A program made the translations under genes and the position numbers. From positions 1 through 40,169 of the forward strand of contig JAFDAE010000002.1 in the NCBI GenBank assembly GCA_019314005.1: a DNA stretch of 40,169 nucleotides, written 5' to 3'. Source of the DNA: Deltaproteobacteria bacterium. GTDB taxonomy: Bacteria > Desulfobacterota > Desulfobacteria > C00003060 > C00003106. Below the pieces are notes generated by a model. The model had not been told where the DNA came from, did no database searches, and worked only from the letters and a program-made list of their open reading frames with translations. Each line of letters starts with the position of its first letter. Position 1 is the stretch's first letter. Shown here one piece after another: positions 15,226 to 23,814 of this stretch.

Positions 15226-18033
15226 ATGACTTTTTTCAGATCAGAGATGCTGCATGGCAGATTCCTTATCCTTCTTGCTTTGACGGCATTATTCGTTTTT
15301 TTACCTGTTTCGGGAAGCTCCGGCGGTGATGCTGAAGATGAATATCGTGGTTTTTATGTGGTGTCTTCCTATAAAAATTTTGATGGCGCCGCAGCGCTGG
15401 TCGACAGACTGAGGGCGCAGGGCTATGATCCTTTCTGTAAGACAGTGAACATCCCGAAGAAAGGGAAATGGCGTCGTGTATTTGTAAAGCAGTATGGAGA
15501 TAAAAAAAAGGCATTATTGGCTGGCAAGAAATTAAGAGAAGATGGTGTAATTAAGAGTTTCATAATATTAAAAACCGAACCTGAAGATAAAAGAGCCACG
15601 CCTGTTTCGGTAAGCTACGACAATGATGCTGAAAATGAATATTACAGTGCTTGTGTGGCTTCATATAAAAATTTTAATAATGCCGTGGCGCTGAGAGATA
15701 ACCTGAAAACACAGGGTTATGATTCTTTCTGTGAGACAGTGAACCTTCCGAAGAAAGGGAAATGGCATCGTGTGCTTATAGGGAGGTATAAGAATAAAGG
15801 AGAGGCAATGAGCGCCGGGATGGAGGCGGAAGTAAGAGAAAGGGGGGAAATCAAGAGTTTCATAATATTAAAAACCGAACCTGAAGATAAAAGAGCCGCG
15901 CCACGCGGGAACACAGACACAGAGGATAATAAAAATACTCCCCCGCGCCCCGCTTTAATAAAGACAGAAATCCTTTTTGTTCCATCTTCAATAAAGAGGG
16001 AAACTCCCCCCTCTCCCGCTTCAACAAAAGGGAAAACTGCTCCACCGAATACAGAAGAAATTGCGCCGCCCCGTAAGGCCCGTAAAGCTGAGGCGGATCT
16101 AGGTTTGAAGACGGGCGTAAAACTGTATGACAGCGCTATGAGCGATTTTACTGCCGGAAGATACGAAGACGCTTTGGGCAAATTCAAAGAGATAATTAAA
16201 ACTGAAAAGAATGAAACCGTGCCGAGGCGCATCGCTGATTGTTATTATTTTTTAGGAGAAAAGGGTGATGACCGCTATTTTTCGAAAGCCATTGATCAAT
16301 ACAGAAACATCATCCGGAACTATCCCGATTCAGGGAAGAAAAACGCGCAAGCCACCTACAGGCTTGCCGGAAGTTACAGCCGCCTGAATCTTTATTACGA
16401 AGCATTGATGGAATTTGAAAATCTTTGTTCGAAATATCCTGGATCGGACTACATCTCCGAATCTTTATACATGGCGGGTAAAATGTTTTATGAAACAAAG
16501 AGATTTAACGAAGCAATCAAGAAGTTTAAAGAATACATAAAAAAATTTCCGGACGGCAAATATATTAAGGCTGCATATTTTAGTGTGGGAGATTGCTATT
16601 CCCGAATGCGTCAATTTAATGACGCTGATGTCTGGTACGGCGACGTTTTGGAAAGGTGGCCCGCCTTGGAAGATATTCCGGAAGACACTCTATCGAATCT
16701 GGGATCGCATTACTTTCAAGCCGGAAAATACGACGATGCCTTGAGAGTTTTCTTTGTTTACCTGAATTTGTTTCCCGATGGCAACCACTGCAGGAATACT
16801 CTCTATACGATCGCCCGCTCCTTTGAGGAAATGGGTCAATCACCTCTTGCCCTTAAAGCGCTCAGTCTGGTGATTGAACGGTATCCCGGAAGCAGAGAAG
16901 CCCAAAGGAGCGCGCTCACTATGGCGAATATCGGAGTTTCGTATCCGGAAATAAAATTGCCGACGCATATCTTTCCGGGAATGGATTATTACGAGGCTCC
17001 GATTGAGGCGTACGATAAAATGGTGGGAAAACTTTCCGATCTTGATATGAAGGAAGAATTGGTGTTTCGGAAGGGGGAGGCCCTGATAAAAAGCGGAAGG
17101 CACAGGGAAGCATTTGATAACTACAGGGTCCTGCTGGATAAATTTTCTTATGGAACATATAGAAAGGCGGGCGAGAAAAATCTCGCGTTAAGCGCGAAAC
17201 GCCTGATTAACGATTATTATTCAAAGGAGGACTATACCGCTGTTTTGGAGGTATATTTTAATTCCGACAGAAATGTTCTGTTCAGGAGCGGTGATTTTGA
17301 CACGCTGTTCAAGATCGGCAACAGCCTGAAAAAAGTGGGTCTGGCGGACCACGCTTCCGGATTCTTCGGGGAAATGATCAACATATTCGGGAAAGATAAA
17401 AGGATAAAAGAGCTTTTTCTTGCCGCGGCGGAGGTTGATTATGGCAGGGGACATTATGAAGACGCGAAAAAGAGATTGAAGAGACTGCTTAAAGGGAAAT
17501 CAGCGGCAGATAAAAGGACAGTGGCGGCGGCCGGGAAACTAATGGGGGATATTTCCTGCAAAGAAGGGCTTTTCAAAGGGGCAGCCGGCTTTTACTCGGA
17601 AGTTTTGGATTCCGAAGCGGGGGTTGAGGATATTGCGGCTGTCCGTAAAAAGTATGCCGATTCACTGAGAGAGATGGGCTACTATTCATCCGCCCTTATA
17701 AATTATGAGAGGGTTCTGAAGGAATGCAAAGGCAGGGCGCAAAAATGTCTCGCTCCTGTGGTCATGGGTTCTTATGAGGGAGCGGGAGATTGCCTGTATG
17801 GCAAAGGGAAATACCGGCAGGCGATCCTGATGTACAAACAGTCTATGGAGGGTATTCCCAAGGGCAAACAGAGCATATGGACCATAATCAATATGGCGCG
17901 GGGATACGCAAATCTGGGCAATAAACCTGTGACTAATAAATTATTCAGTTCATTAAAAGGTGAAAGCGGTGATGAATTCTGGTCGAGAGTGGCAGATTAT
18001 TATGCAGCCGGGAATGACCCTGCCGGGCAATAG
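15226..18033 (+). CDS. Exported SPOR-domain and TPR-repeat protein
   Basis: This protein of about 935 residues starts with a charged N-terminus and a hydrophobic segment (FLILLALTALFVFLP), suggesting an export signal or membrane anchor. Two SPOR-like domains follow in tandem (YVVSSYKNFDGAAALVDRL and SACVASYKNFNNAVALRDNL, each ending SFIILKTEPEDKRA). After a Pro/Thr-rich linker (about 225-285), roughly 600 residues of TPR-type repeats (YPGSDYISESLYMAGKMF, KFPDGKYIKAAYFSVGDCY) continue to the end. SPOR domains bind denuded peptidoglycan, so an envelope role linked to flagellar assembly is plausible. In-frame starts exist at 15202 (TTG), 15217, 15226 and 15247; none has a strong SD, so the start is uncertain. 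Its end overlaps the start region of the kinase gene. Confidence 0.8.
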   Translation: MTFFRSEMLHGRFLILLALTALFVFLPVSGSSGGDAEDEYRGFYVVSSYKNFDGAAALVDRLRAQGYDPFCKTVNIPKKGKWRRVFVKQYGDKKKALLAGKKLREDGVIKSFIILKTEPEDKRATPVSVSYDNDAENEYYSACVASYKNFNNAVALRDNLKTQGYDSFCETVNLPKKGKWHRVLIGRYKNKGEAMSAGMEAEVRERGEIKSFIILKTEPEDKRAAPRGNTDTEDNKNTPPRPALIKTEILFVPSSIKRETPPSPASTKGKTAPPNTEEIAPPRKARKAEADLGLKTGVKLYDSAMSDFTAGRYEDALGKFKEIIKTEKNETVPRRIADCYYFLGEKGDDRYFSKAIDQYRNIIRNYPDSGKKNAQATYRLAGSYSRLNLYYEALMEFENLCSKYPGSDYISESLYMAGKMFYETKRFNEAIKKFKEYIKKFPDGKYIKAAYFSVGDCYSRMRQFNDADVWYGDVLERWPALEDIPEDTLSNLGSHYFQAGKYDDALRVFFVYLNLFPDGNHCRNTLYTIARSFEEMGQSPLALKALSLVIERYPGSREAQRSALTMANIGVSYPEIKLPTHIFPGMDYYEAPIEAYDKMVGKLSDLDMKEELVFRKGEALIKSGRHREAFDNYRVLLDKFSYGTYRKAGEKNLALSAKRLINDYYSKEDYTAVLEVYFNSDRNVLFRSGDFDTLFKIGNSLKKVGLADHASGFFGEMINIFGKDKRIKELFLAAAEVDYGRGHYEDAKKRLKRLLKGKSAADKRTVAAAGKLMGDISCKEGLFKGAAGFYSEVLDSEAGVEDIAAVRKKYADSLREMGYYSSALINYERVLKECKGRAQKCLAPVVMGSYEGAGDCLYGKGKYRQAILMYKQSMEGIPKGKQSIWTIINMARGYANLGNKPVTNKLFSSLKGESGDEFWSRVADYYAAGNDPAGQ
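15454..15897 (+). repeat. Tandem intragenic duplication of the SPOR module
   Basis: A 45-bp identical stretch occurs at 15553-15597 and again at 15853-15897, 300 bp apart. The CCGAAGAAAGGGAAATGG block recurs at 15454 and 15748, 294 bp apart. Both copies stay in frame. The high DNA identity points to a recent duplication of about 100 codons. Confidence 0.9.
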
Positions 18034-19369
18034 AAGAAGGGGTCAGGGGTCAGGGGGCACGGTTAATAGTTTACAGTTAACCGTTCACGGTTCTGGAAAC
18101 CGGAAACCGGAAACCGGAAACCGCAGGCATGGCGCACAGGCAAAGGAGCTCCCGTTTTTACAACAGCCATTTGAGGATTTTGACCGGGCAACCGTAAGAT
18201 TGCAAAAGGCCTTTGCCGACCTGGAAGGGAAATTTGAAAACATAAACAGGGAACTGGATCGCAAGAACATAGAATTGCAAGAAACCCTGGCGGAGAAAGA
18301 GAGGATAAGCAGTTATCTTCAGAACATCCTCGAGAGTCTTACAACCGGCGTGGTTGTGACGGACATGGAAGGAAAAACAACGATGATGAACCGGTGCGCC
18401 GAGGCGTTTGCCGGGTTTTCGAGAGAAGATGCCGTGGGAGTAAACGCAAATTTGCTGTTTGAAAACAAAATTTCATCCGATCCGGAAGGCCGCTTCGGCC
18501 TCAAGCATTTTGATGGTGGCCTGGGAGAGAAAATAAGACTGAAAGGAAGGATATTGGAAATCTTCGGTTCTGCTGTCAGGACGGGAGATGGGAAGGAGAC
18601 AGGAAAAGTTATTGTTCTTCGCGATATTACAAGGCTTGAAAAGCTGGAAGAAATGGTAAAGAGGACAGAGAAACTTGCCGCAATGGGTGAAACGGCGGCG
18701 AACATTGCCCACGAAATAAGAAACCCCCTGGGGAGCATAGAGCTTTTTGCTTCTTTGCTGATAAAGGATCTGAAAGAGAAAAAAAATCGCGACAGGGCAT
18801 CTCATATCGTAAGTTCTGTCAGGGATATGGATAATAAGATATCCAATCTGCTTCTCTTCGCGAGAGACCGGAAGCCGCCGATGAAAAAGGTCAATGTCCA
18901 TAACGCGCTTAAAGAAATTATAGCTTTTTCCGAACAGATTATCAAAAAAGAGAATATTCTTCTCACTGTAAATTATGAAGATGCCGATCCGATAATTGTC
19001 GGCAATGCCGAGATGCTGAAGCAGGTATTTCTGAATCTGATGCTGAATGCCATGCAGTCGATGCCGGGGGGAGGGAATCTTTATATCGAAACACGAAATT
19101 TCGACGGCAACAATAAAAAGAGGGACTCTCACAACTCAAACGCAGGAATTAGCTTTATGGATGCCGGTTGTGGAATACCCGCCGAAAACATAAAAAAGAT
19201 ATTTGACCCCTTTTTTACAACAAAGGGAAAGGGTGCCGGCCTTGGTCTTGCCATAGTCCACAATATCGTCGATATTCACGGTGGTTCGATAGATGTGGAG
19301 AACAACAAAAGCGGCGGAGCGACTTTTAATATTACATTCCCAATAGCAGGGGGCAGGGTTTACGGTTAG
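17972..19369 (+). CDS. fleS: Sensor histidine kinase FleS/FlrB type
   Basis: The cytoplasmic histidine kinase is expected to phosphorylate the adjacent FleR. A coiled N-terminal region ([20 protein letters not shown]) is typical of FlrB/FleS. It is followed by a PAS domain (about residues 110-215, [15 protein letters not shown]), an H-box with His near 246 ([13 protein letters not shown]), an N-box ([10 protein letters not shown]), and G-boxes ([21 protein letters not shown]). No transmembrane segment is seen. The start is problematic: the frame passes through a repeat (18039-18123) before the conserved region, and the first usable starts are ATGs inside the upstream gene at 17972 (AGGTGA about 9 nt upstream) or 18014. 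The last residues and the TAG stop also lie in a repeat (GGCAGGGTTTACGGTTAG). Confidence 0.88.
   Translation: MNSGREWQIIMQPGMTLPGNRRRGQGSGGTVNSLQLTVHGSGNRKPETGNRRHGAQAKELPFLQQPFEDFDRATVRLQKAFADLEGKFENINRELDRKNIELQETLAEKERISSYLQNILESLTTGVVVTDMEGKTTMMNRCAEAFAGFSREDAVGVNANLLFENKISSDPEGRFGLKHFDGGLGEKIRLKGRILEIFGSAVRTGDGKETGKVIVLRDITRLEKLEEMVKRTEKLAAMGETAANIAHEIRNPLGSIELFASLLIKDLKEKKNRDRASHIVSSVRDMDNKISNLLLFARDRKPPMKKVNVHNALKEIIAFSEQIIKKENILLTVNYEDADPIIVGNAEMLKQVFLNLMLNAMQSMPGGGNLYIETRNFDGNNKKRDSHNSNAGISFMDAGCGIPAENIKKIFDPFFTTKGKGAGLGLAIVHNIVDIHGGSIDVENNKSGGATFNITFPIAGGRVYG
18039..18123 (+). repeat. Heptamer repeat element with perfect (GGAAACC)4, inside the fleS reading frame
   Basis: GGTCAGG units (18041-18055) are followed by GTTAATAGTTTACAGTTAACC and four perfect GGAAACC units at 18095-18122. 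No stop interrupts the fleS frame across it. Confidence 0.85.
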
Positions 19370-19450
19370 CAATTTACGGTTTTCTCGTTCCCAGGCTCCT
19401 GCGTGGGAGGGAATGCATACCGTCAACCGTTAACTGTAAACTGTAAACCT
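19348..19450 (+). repeat. Composite heptamer repeat with central REP hairpin (fleS-fleR)
   Basis: GGTTTACGGTTAGCAATTTA and the downstream CAACCGTTAACTGTAAACTG arms form an imperfect palindrome around a CTCGTTCCCAGGCTCCTG hairpin ending in AATGCATAC. The left arm encodes the FleS C-terminus and stop. Confidence 0.75.
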
Positions 19451-19466
19451 TGAATTATGGAGCGCT

Positions 19467-20840
19467 ATGAATACAAAATCAATTCTGGTTGTTGACGATG
19501 AACCCTCAATGAGGATTGCCCTTTCCGAATCCCTAAAGAGTTGCGGATATAAAGTTGAAACCTCAGAGAGCGGCGCGGATGCCTTGGAAAAATTTCAGGA
19601 GGGTAAATTTGAAGTTGTTATAACCGACATGAGGATGCCCGGGATGGGCGGCATGGAGGTCCTGCGTGGCATTAAAAAGGTTTCTTCCGGGACACCTGTT
19701 GTTGTCATAACGGCTTACGGGACGGTCAATACCGCGGTTGAGGCGATGAAAGAAGGGGCAGCGGATTTCATTATGAAGCCTTTTTCGGTAGATCACCTTG
19801 AATCGCTTGTTAAAAAAGTGGTGGCTGAAAAAGAGAGGAAGGATGAAGGCGGATCGGGACATGGTTCAAAGGGATGTTTGTCTCGGGGGAAAACGATTAT
19901 TACAAGGGATGAAACGATGCTCGCCCTCCTGGAGTTGTTAGAGAGCGTATCAAAAAGCAAATCAAGTGTTTTGATACAAGGGGAGAGCGGCACGGGGAAA
20001 GAGCTGGTTGCGCGCTATATACACCGGCACAGTGACAGGGTAAACATGCCGTTTGTAGGGGTAAATTGCGCAGCCATCCCCGGCAATCTTCTTGAGAGCG
20101 AAATGTTTGGACATGAAAAGGGTGCATTTACCGGCGCGTCCCGGAGGAGATTGGGTAAATTCGAAATGGCTGCCGGGGGGACATTGCTGCTCGATGAAAT
20201 CAGCGAAATGGATGTTCAGCTTCAGGCGAAACTCCTCCGGGTTATACAGGAATCCGAGGTTGACAGACTGGGCGGAGGGGCTCCAGTGCCTGTGAATGTC
20301 AGGATAATTGCCACAACAAATGCGGATTTAAAAAAATATGTCGAGGAGAAAAAATTCCGGGATGATCTTTATTACCGCCTGAGTGTTATACCGGTGAGAA
20401 TCCCTCCCCTGAGGGAAAGAAGGGATGATATAGTTTTTCTCTGTGAGTATTTTTTGGAGAAGTACAGCCAGCTCGGCGAGACGGCCATGCCGGCGCTGTC
20501 GAAGATAGCTGAGCAAATGCTGGAAGGTTATGGGTGGCCGGGCAATGTGAGAGAGCTGGAAAATGTGATTGAAAGGGCGGTGCTGCTGTCCGGCGGTGAG
20601 ACGATTCTGCCTGAACATCTCTATCTGGAAAGTGAAGGCGAAAAGAGTGGACAACCGGCGTTAAAATCGGTTGCCTCAGAAGACATTACATTGAAGGAAA
20701 CAGAAAGAAGGCTTATATTTAGAACCTTGGAGAAAGTAAAAGGAAACAGGACCAGAGCGTCGGAGATCCTGGGCATAAGCGTGCGAACCATCCGGAATAA
20801 GCTCAATGAATATGGTAAGGGGGTGGAGGTCGGGGGTTAA
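19467..20840 (+). CDS. fleR: Sigma-54-dependent response regulator FleR/FlrC type
   Basis: The 457-residue NtrC-family activator has a receiver domain (residues 1-120; acidic D10/D11, phospho-acceptor D54, T82, K104). Its AAA+ domain carries GESGTGKE (Walker A), GAFTGA (sigma-54 contact), LLLDEISEMD (Walker B) and the LRERRDDI sensor region. A C-terminal Fis-type helix-turn-helix completes it (TRASEILGISVRTIRNKL). It activates sigma-54 RNA polymerase. Four sigma-54 promoters lie in this window, one of them 22 nt downstream of its stop, so these flagellar operons are its likely targets. The partner kinase is encoded just upstream. The stop TAA lies at the start of a 7-nt-period repeat. Confidence 0.95.
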   Translation: MNTKSILVVDDEPSMRIALSESLKSCGYKVETSESGADALEKFQEGKFEVVITDMRMPGMGGMEVLRGIKKVSSGTPVVVITAYGTVNTAVEAMKEGAADFIMKPFSVDHLESLVKKVVAEKERKDEGGSGHGSKGCLSRGKTIITRDETMLALLELLESVSKSKSSVLIQGESGTGKELVARYIHRHSDRVNMPFVGVNCAAIPGNLLESEMFGHEKGAFTGASRRRLGKFEMAAGGTLLLDEISEMDVQLQAKLLRVIQESEVDRLGGGAPVPVNVRIIATTNADLKKYVEEKKFRDDLYYRLSVIPVRIPPLRERRDDIVFLCEYFLEKYSQLGETAMPALSKIAEQMLEGYGWPGNVRELENVIERAVLLSGGETILPEHLYLESEGEKSGQPALKSVASEDITLKETERRLIFRTLEKVKGNRTRASEILGISVRTIRNKLNEYGKGVEVGG

Positions 20841-20861
20841 GGATCAGCGGTCAGTTTGTTC

Positions 20862-20876
20862 TGGCACGGACATTGC
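20862..20876 (+). promoter_or_regulatory. Sigma-54 promoter of the flgB-flgC-fliE-fliFGHIJ operon
   Basis: TGGCAC (20862-20867), 5-nt spacer, TTGC (20873-20876): a perfect -24/-12 element. The predicted start is near 20888, giving a leader of about 72 nt that contains a heptamer repeat. It lies directly after fleR. Confidence 0.92.
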
Positions 20877-20883
20877 GTAAATA

Positions 20884-20946
20884 CAGCTTACTGTCACCGT
20901 TAACGGTTGATCAAAAAAATAGTGTAAACTGTGAACTGTAAACCCT
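20884..20946 (+). repeat. Heptamer repeat element (GGTTTAC flavour) in the flgB leader
   Basis: CAGCTTACTGTCACCGTTAA and CGGTTGATCAAAAAAATAG precede GTGTAAACTGTGAACTGTAA, ending about 14 nt before the flgB ATG. Core and arms match other family members. Confidence 0.78.
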
Positions 20947-20959
20947 GAAAGGAATAATT

Positions 20960-21346
20960 ATGGATGCGTTATTTGGTAAAACCATAGAGATATTGTCTGA
21001 AGTTCTGGATTTTCGATCGGAAAGGCATAAGGTAATAACCTCGAACATCGCAAATATGGACACTCCGAACTACGGGCCGAAGGATATTGTTTTCAATGAA
21101 GAGCTGGAGTCCATTATCAACAATAAAGACAGGATAACGATGACCGGAAACAGAGGCAGGCACATGTCCGAACAATCGAATCCCGCTGGCAGGGCCGATT
21201 TCGAGGTGATCGATTCCGGGGAAAGGGTCAATCTTGACAGTGAAATGGCAAAATTAACGGAGAACAATCTTATGTATAATCTTACCGTAGAGTTGTTGGC
21301 CAGAAAGTTCAGGAGCTTGAATACAGTTTTAAGGGAGGCAAAATAG
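20960..21346 (+). CDS. flgB: Flagellar basal-body rod protein FlgB
   Basis: FlgB is the proximal rod subunit exported through the flagellar secretion system. The 128-residue protein has the family hallmark near its N-terminus (HKVITSNIANMDTPNY) and a C-terminal helix (NNLMYNLTVELLARKFRSL) that packs in the rod. Length is typical. An AAAGGAA lies about 9 nt before the ATG. It is the first gene after the sigma-54 promoter at 20862, and its stop is one nucleotide before the flgC ATG, implying coupled translation. Confidence 0.96.
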   Translation: MDALFGKTIEILSEVLDFRSERHKVITSNIANMDTPNYGPKDIVFNEELESIINNKDRITMTGNRGRHMSEQSNPAGRADFEVIDSGERVNLDSEMAKLTENNLMYNLTVELLARKFRSLNTVLREAK

Positions 21347-21347
21347 T

Positions 21348-21761
21348 ATGGAATTTATGCCGGCTTTTCGGGTTTGCGCTTCGGGACTTGCGGCCCAGAG
21401 AGCAAAGATGGACGTTATTATATCAAATCTTGCCAACATTAACACAACGCGCACGCCGGAGGGGGGGCCGTACAGAAGGAAAGTCATTGTTTTTTCTTCA
21501 GAGCCAGCCGAAGGGAGTTTTGATGATATCCTGCGAACGGTAAGAGTGGAAGATGTTGTGGAAGACAAAGAAAGCGTGAAGATGGTCTTTGATCCGGATC
21601 ATCCCGACGCGAATTCGGAGGGTATTGTAGCCATGCCTGACATAAATACGGTTACTGAAATGGCAGATATGATCACGGCGAACAGGGCATACGAGGCCTG
21701 TGTTGCCGCATTCGACGCGACAAAAAATATGGCGCTCAAGGCCTTGGAACTTGGGAAATAA
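21348..21761 (+). CDS. flgC: Flagellar basal-body rod protein FlgC
   Basis: FlgC is a rod subunit that works with FlgB and FliE. The 137-residue protein opens with FRVCASGLAAQRAKMDVIIS, then NLANINTTRTPEGGPYRRK, and closes with the rod-family C-terminus (ADMITANRAYEACVAAFDAT). It begins one base after flgB. A heptamer repeat in reverse orientation follows the stop, before fliE. Confidence 0.96.
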   Translation: MEFMPAFRVCASGLAAQRAKMDVIISNLANINTTRTPEGGPYRRKVIVFSSEPAEGSFDDILRTVRVEDVVEDKESVKMVFDPDHPDANSEGIVAMPDINTVTEMADMITANRAYEACVAAFDATKNMALKALELGK

Positions 21762-21763
21762 AT

Positions 21764-21829
21764 AACCGGTTCACGGTTTGCGGCTATCGGTTTACGCTAT
21801 TTTCTTTGGTTAGCCGTAAACCGTAACCT
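21764..21829 (-). repeat. Heptamer repeat element, antisense to the operon (flgC-fliE)
   Basis: CGGTTCACGGTTTGCGGC, TATCGGTTTACGCTATTTTC, TTTGGTTAGCCGTAAACCG: the reverse of the common orientation. This is the one clear case where the element opposes transcription. Confidence 0.75.
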
Positions 21830-21863
21830 GTTGATTTCAATATGTGCACGGAGGCGTTTAAAG

Positions 21864-22166
21864 ATGACCAATATGCCGATTCGGGGCGACCTGATGCCCC
21901 CAATTTCAGATATTCAAAGAGAAGGCGGCAAAGTCAGGGAAGATGATGGCTCTTTTGGCAAAGTTTTAAAGAGCAAGATCGAGGAAATCAACAAACTTCA
22001 ATTAGATGCCGACAGCGCTATCGCGAAGGTGGAGCTCAGTGATTCAGGGAGCATTCATGAGGCAATGATTGCCTTGGAAAAGGCAAGTATTTCCTTCAAG
22101 ACAATGCTGCAGGTAAGGAACAAGATATTAGAGGCATATCAGGAAGTCATGCGGATGCAGGTGTAG
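21864..22166 (+). CDS. fliE: Flagellar hook-basal body protein FliE
   Basis: FliE links the MS ring to the rod. The 100-residue product has a polar N-terminus and the conserved C-terminal half (IHEAMIALEKASISFKTMLQ, VRNKILEAYQEVMRMQV). The start is placed at 21864 because GGAGG lies about 10 nt upstream; an in-frame TTG at 21831 would begin in the preceding repeat. Length matches the family. It lies between flgC and fliF as in most fli operons. Confidence 0.94.
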   Translation: MTNMPIRGDLMPPISDIQREGGKVREDDGSFGKVLKSKIEEINKLQLDADSAIAKVELSDSGSIHEAMIALEKASISFKTMLQVRNKILEAYQEVMRMQV

Positions 22167-22170
22167 GGAA

Positions 22171-22229
22171 CAGGGTCCACGGTTACCGATTTGCGGTTCA
22201 TGGTTCCGGAAACTGGAAACTGCCAACCT
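22171..22229 (+). repeat. Heptamer repeat (GGTTCCGGAAACTG variant), fliE-fliF
   Basis: CAGGGTCCACGGTTACCG, ATTTGCGGTTCATGGTTCCG and GAAACTGGAAACTGCC follow a 7-nt rhythm. It is a mixed flavour related to the GGAAACC array near 18095. Confidence 0.6.
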
Positions 22230-22246
22230 TTTTTTGAAAGGAAGAT

Positions 22247-23803
22247 ATGGATTCAGTACTTCGATTTTTTTCTCAACTGGGGGAGGTTTTTAAATCCTTA
22301 ACCCCTTCGAAAAAATTATCCATTATTGTTGTCGTTGTCATCACTCTGGTCAGTGTCGGGGCATTTGTCGTCTTTGTGAATCAGAAAGAATACAGAACGC
22401 TTTTTTCCAGCCTTTCGACTGAGGATGCGGGGAACATTGTTGCTGTATTGCAGGAAAAGAAGATTCCCTACAAAGTGTCCTCCGGTGGCGATTCCATACT
22501 GGTCCCTGCCGAATATATTTCTGAATTGAGGCTCGATCTGGCGGCTTCGGGGTTACCCAGGGGAGGTGGGGTGGGCTTTGAAATATTTGACAATAAGAAC
22601 TTTGGTGTCACCGAGTTTGTGCAGCAGTTGAATTATCAAAGGGCACTCCAGGGAGAATTGTCACGCACGATCAGCGGACTGGATGAGATTCAGCAAAGCA
22701 GGGTACATATCGTAATACCCCGGAAATCGCTTTTTGTCGAAGATCAGGCGAAACCGACCGCTTCGGTTATTGTAAGGCGGCAGACGGGCAGGAAGCTCCG
22801 GGCATCTCAGGTGGAAGGGATAGCCTGCCTTGTGGCCAGCAGTGTGGAAGGACTCAGTCCGGAAGAGGTAATGATAGTCGACAGTGACGGGAATATCCTG
22901 TCAGTGGATAGAAGCGAATCTCAACTGTCGAGGCAAACAGATTCACAAATAGAATTTCAGAGAAATGTAGAAAAAAACCTGGCGAGCGGGATTCAATCTA
23001 TGCTTGAGAAGGTGGTGGGAAAAGGAAAGGTTGAGGCAAGAGTTTCCGCTGTTCTGGACTTTAGAGTTATGGAAAAAACGGAAGAAGTCTATGATCCTGA
23101 AGAGCCGGTGGTGAGGAGTCTGCACCGCAAGAGCGAAAAGTCGGGCACACCTGCCGGTGAAGGAGAAAGCACTGTCAGTCCCATCGGCGAACGCAGGGTA
23201 AACGCCGATGGTGCAGGCCGCGAAAAAACAGATGAGACAATCAATTACGAGATAAGCCGGGTCGTCAGCAAGACAGTAATGCCGGTGGGGGAAGTGGAAA
23301 AATTGTCCGTGGCTGTGCTGGTTGACGGTATCTACCAAAAAAATGATAAAGGCACTGAAGAGTTCCAGCCAAGATCGAAAAAAGAAATAGAAACTCTGGA
23401 AGGTCTTGTTAAAGGGTCAATTGGGTTTGATGTTAAGAGGGGCGATCAGGTAGTGATAACCAGTATCCCTTTCAAAAAAGTTGAATTAGAAACGATTTCT
23501 GATGAGAAGGGTTTCTGGAAGGCTGAATCGCTCATGGCCGCTCCACTTATGAAATACATTGCTTTGTTAATAGCCCTGATGCTTGTTCTGTTTTTTGTTC
23601 TTAGACCTTTAATCAAGTTTATTTTAACAAAGGACAGGATCAGAGAGGTTGGCGGAAGGGCATTGCCGGCCGCCGCCAGCTCATCTGGTCTGGAGATTGG
23701 AGGAGAGATGGATGAAAATCTCAGAGGCGTGGATGTTGTCAGGAATTTGGCTGGTCGGGATGCGCGAAAATTTGCAGAGTTATTGAGAAACTGGCTCAAA
23801 TAA
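22247..23803 (+). CDS. fliF: Flagellar MS-ring protein FliF
   Basis: FliF forms the MS ring in the inner membrane around the export gate. The 518-residue protein has two transmembrane helices, about residues 24-44 (LSIIVVVVITLVSVGAFVVF) and 435-458. Between them lies the periplasmic ring-building domain (YRTLFSSLSTEDAGNIVAVL, GFEIFDNKNFGVTEFVQQLN, YQRALQGELSRTIS). The short cytoplasmic C-terminus (DARKFAELLRNWLK) is the FliG-binding tail. The length is slightly below the usual 530-560, mostly in the linker. AAAGGAAG precedes the ATG. fliG follows 11 nt after the stop. Confidence 0.97.
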   Translation: MDSVLRFFSQLGEVFKSLTPSKKLSIIVVVVITLVSVGAFVVFVNQKEYRTLFSSLSTEDAGNIVAVLQEKKIPYKVSSGGDSILVPAEYISELRLDLAASGLPRGGGVGFEIFDNKNFGVTEFVQQLNYQRALQGELSRTISGLDEIQQSRVHIVIPRKSLFVEDQAKPTASVIVRRQTGRKLRASQVEGIACLVASSVEGLSPEEVMIVDSDGNILSVDRSESQLSRQTDSQIEFQRNVEKNLASGIQSMLEKVVGKGKVEARVSAVLDFRVMEKTEEVYDPEEPVVRSLHRKSEKSGTPAGEGESTVSPIGERRVNADGAGREKTDETINYEISRVVSKTVMPVGEVEKLSVAVLVDGIYQKNDKGTEEFQPRSKKEIETLEGLVKGSIGFDVKRGDQVVITSIPFKKVELETISDEKGFWKAESLMAAPLMKYIALLIALMLVLFFVLRPLIKFILTKDRIREVGGRALPAAASSSGLEIGGEMDENLRGVDVVRNLAGRDARKFAELLRNWLK

Positions 23804-23814
23804 AGGAAAATTGC

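Noticed and set aside
18473..19132. A 219-codon open frame on the minus strand opposite fleS
   Set aside because: It overlaps the conserved H-box region of fleS and matches no family I recognise.
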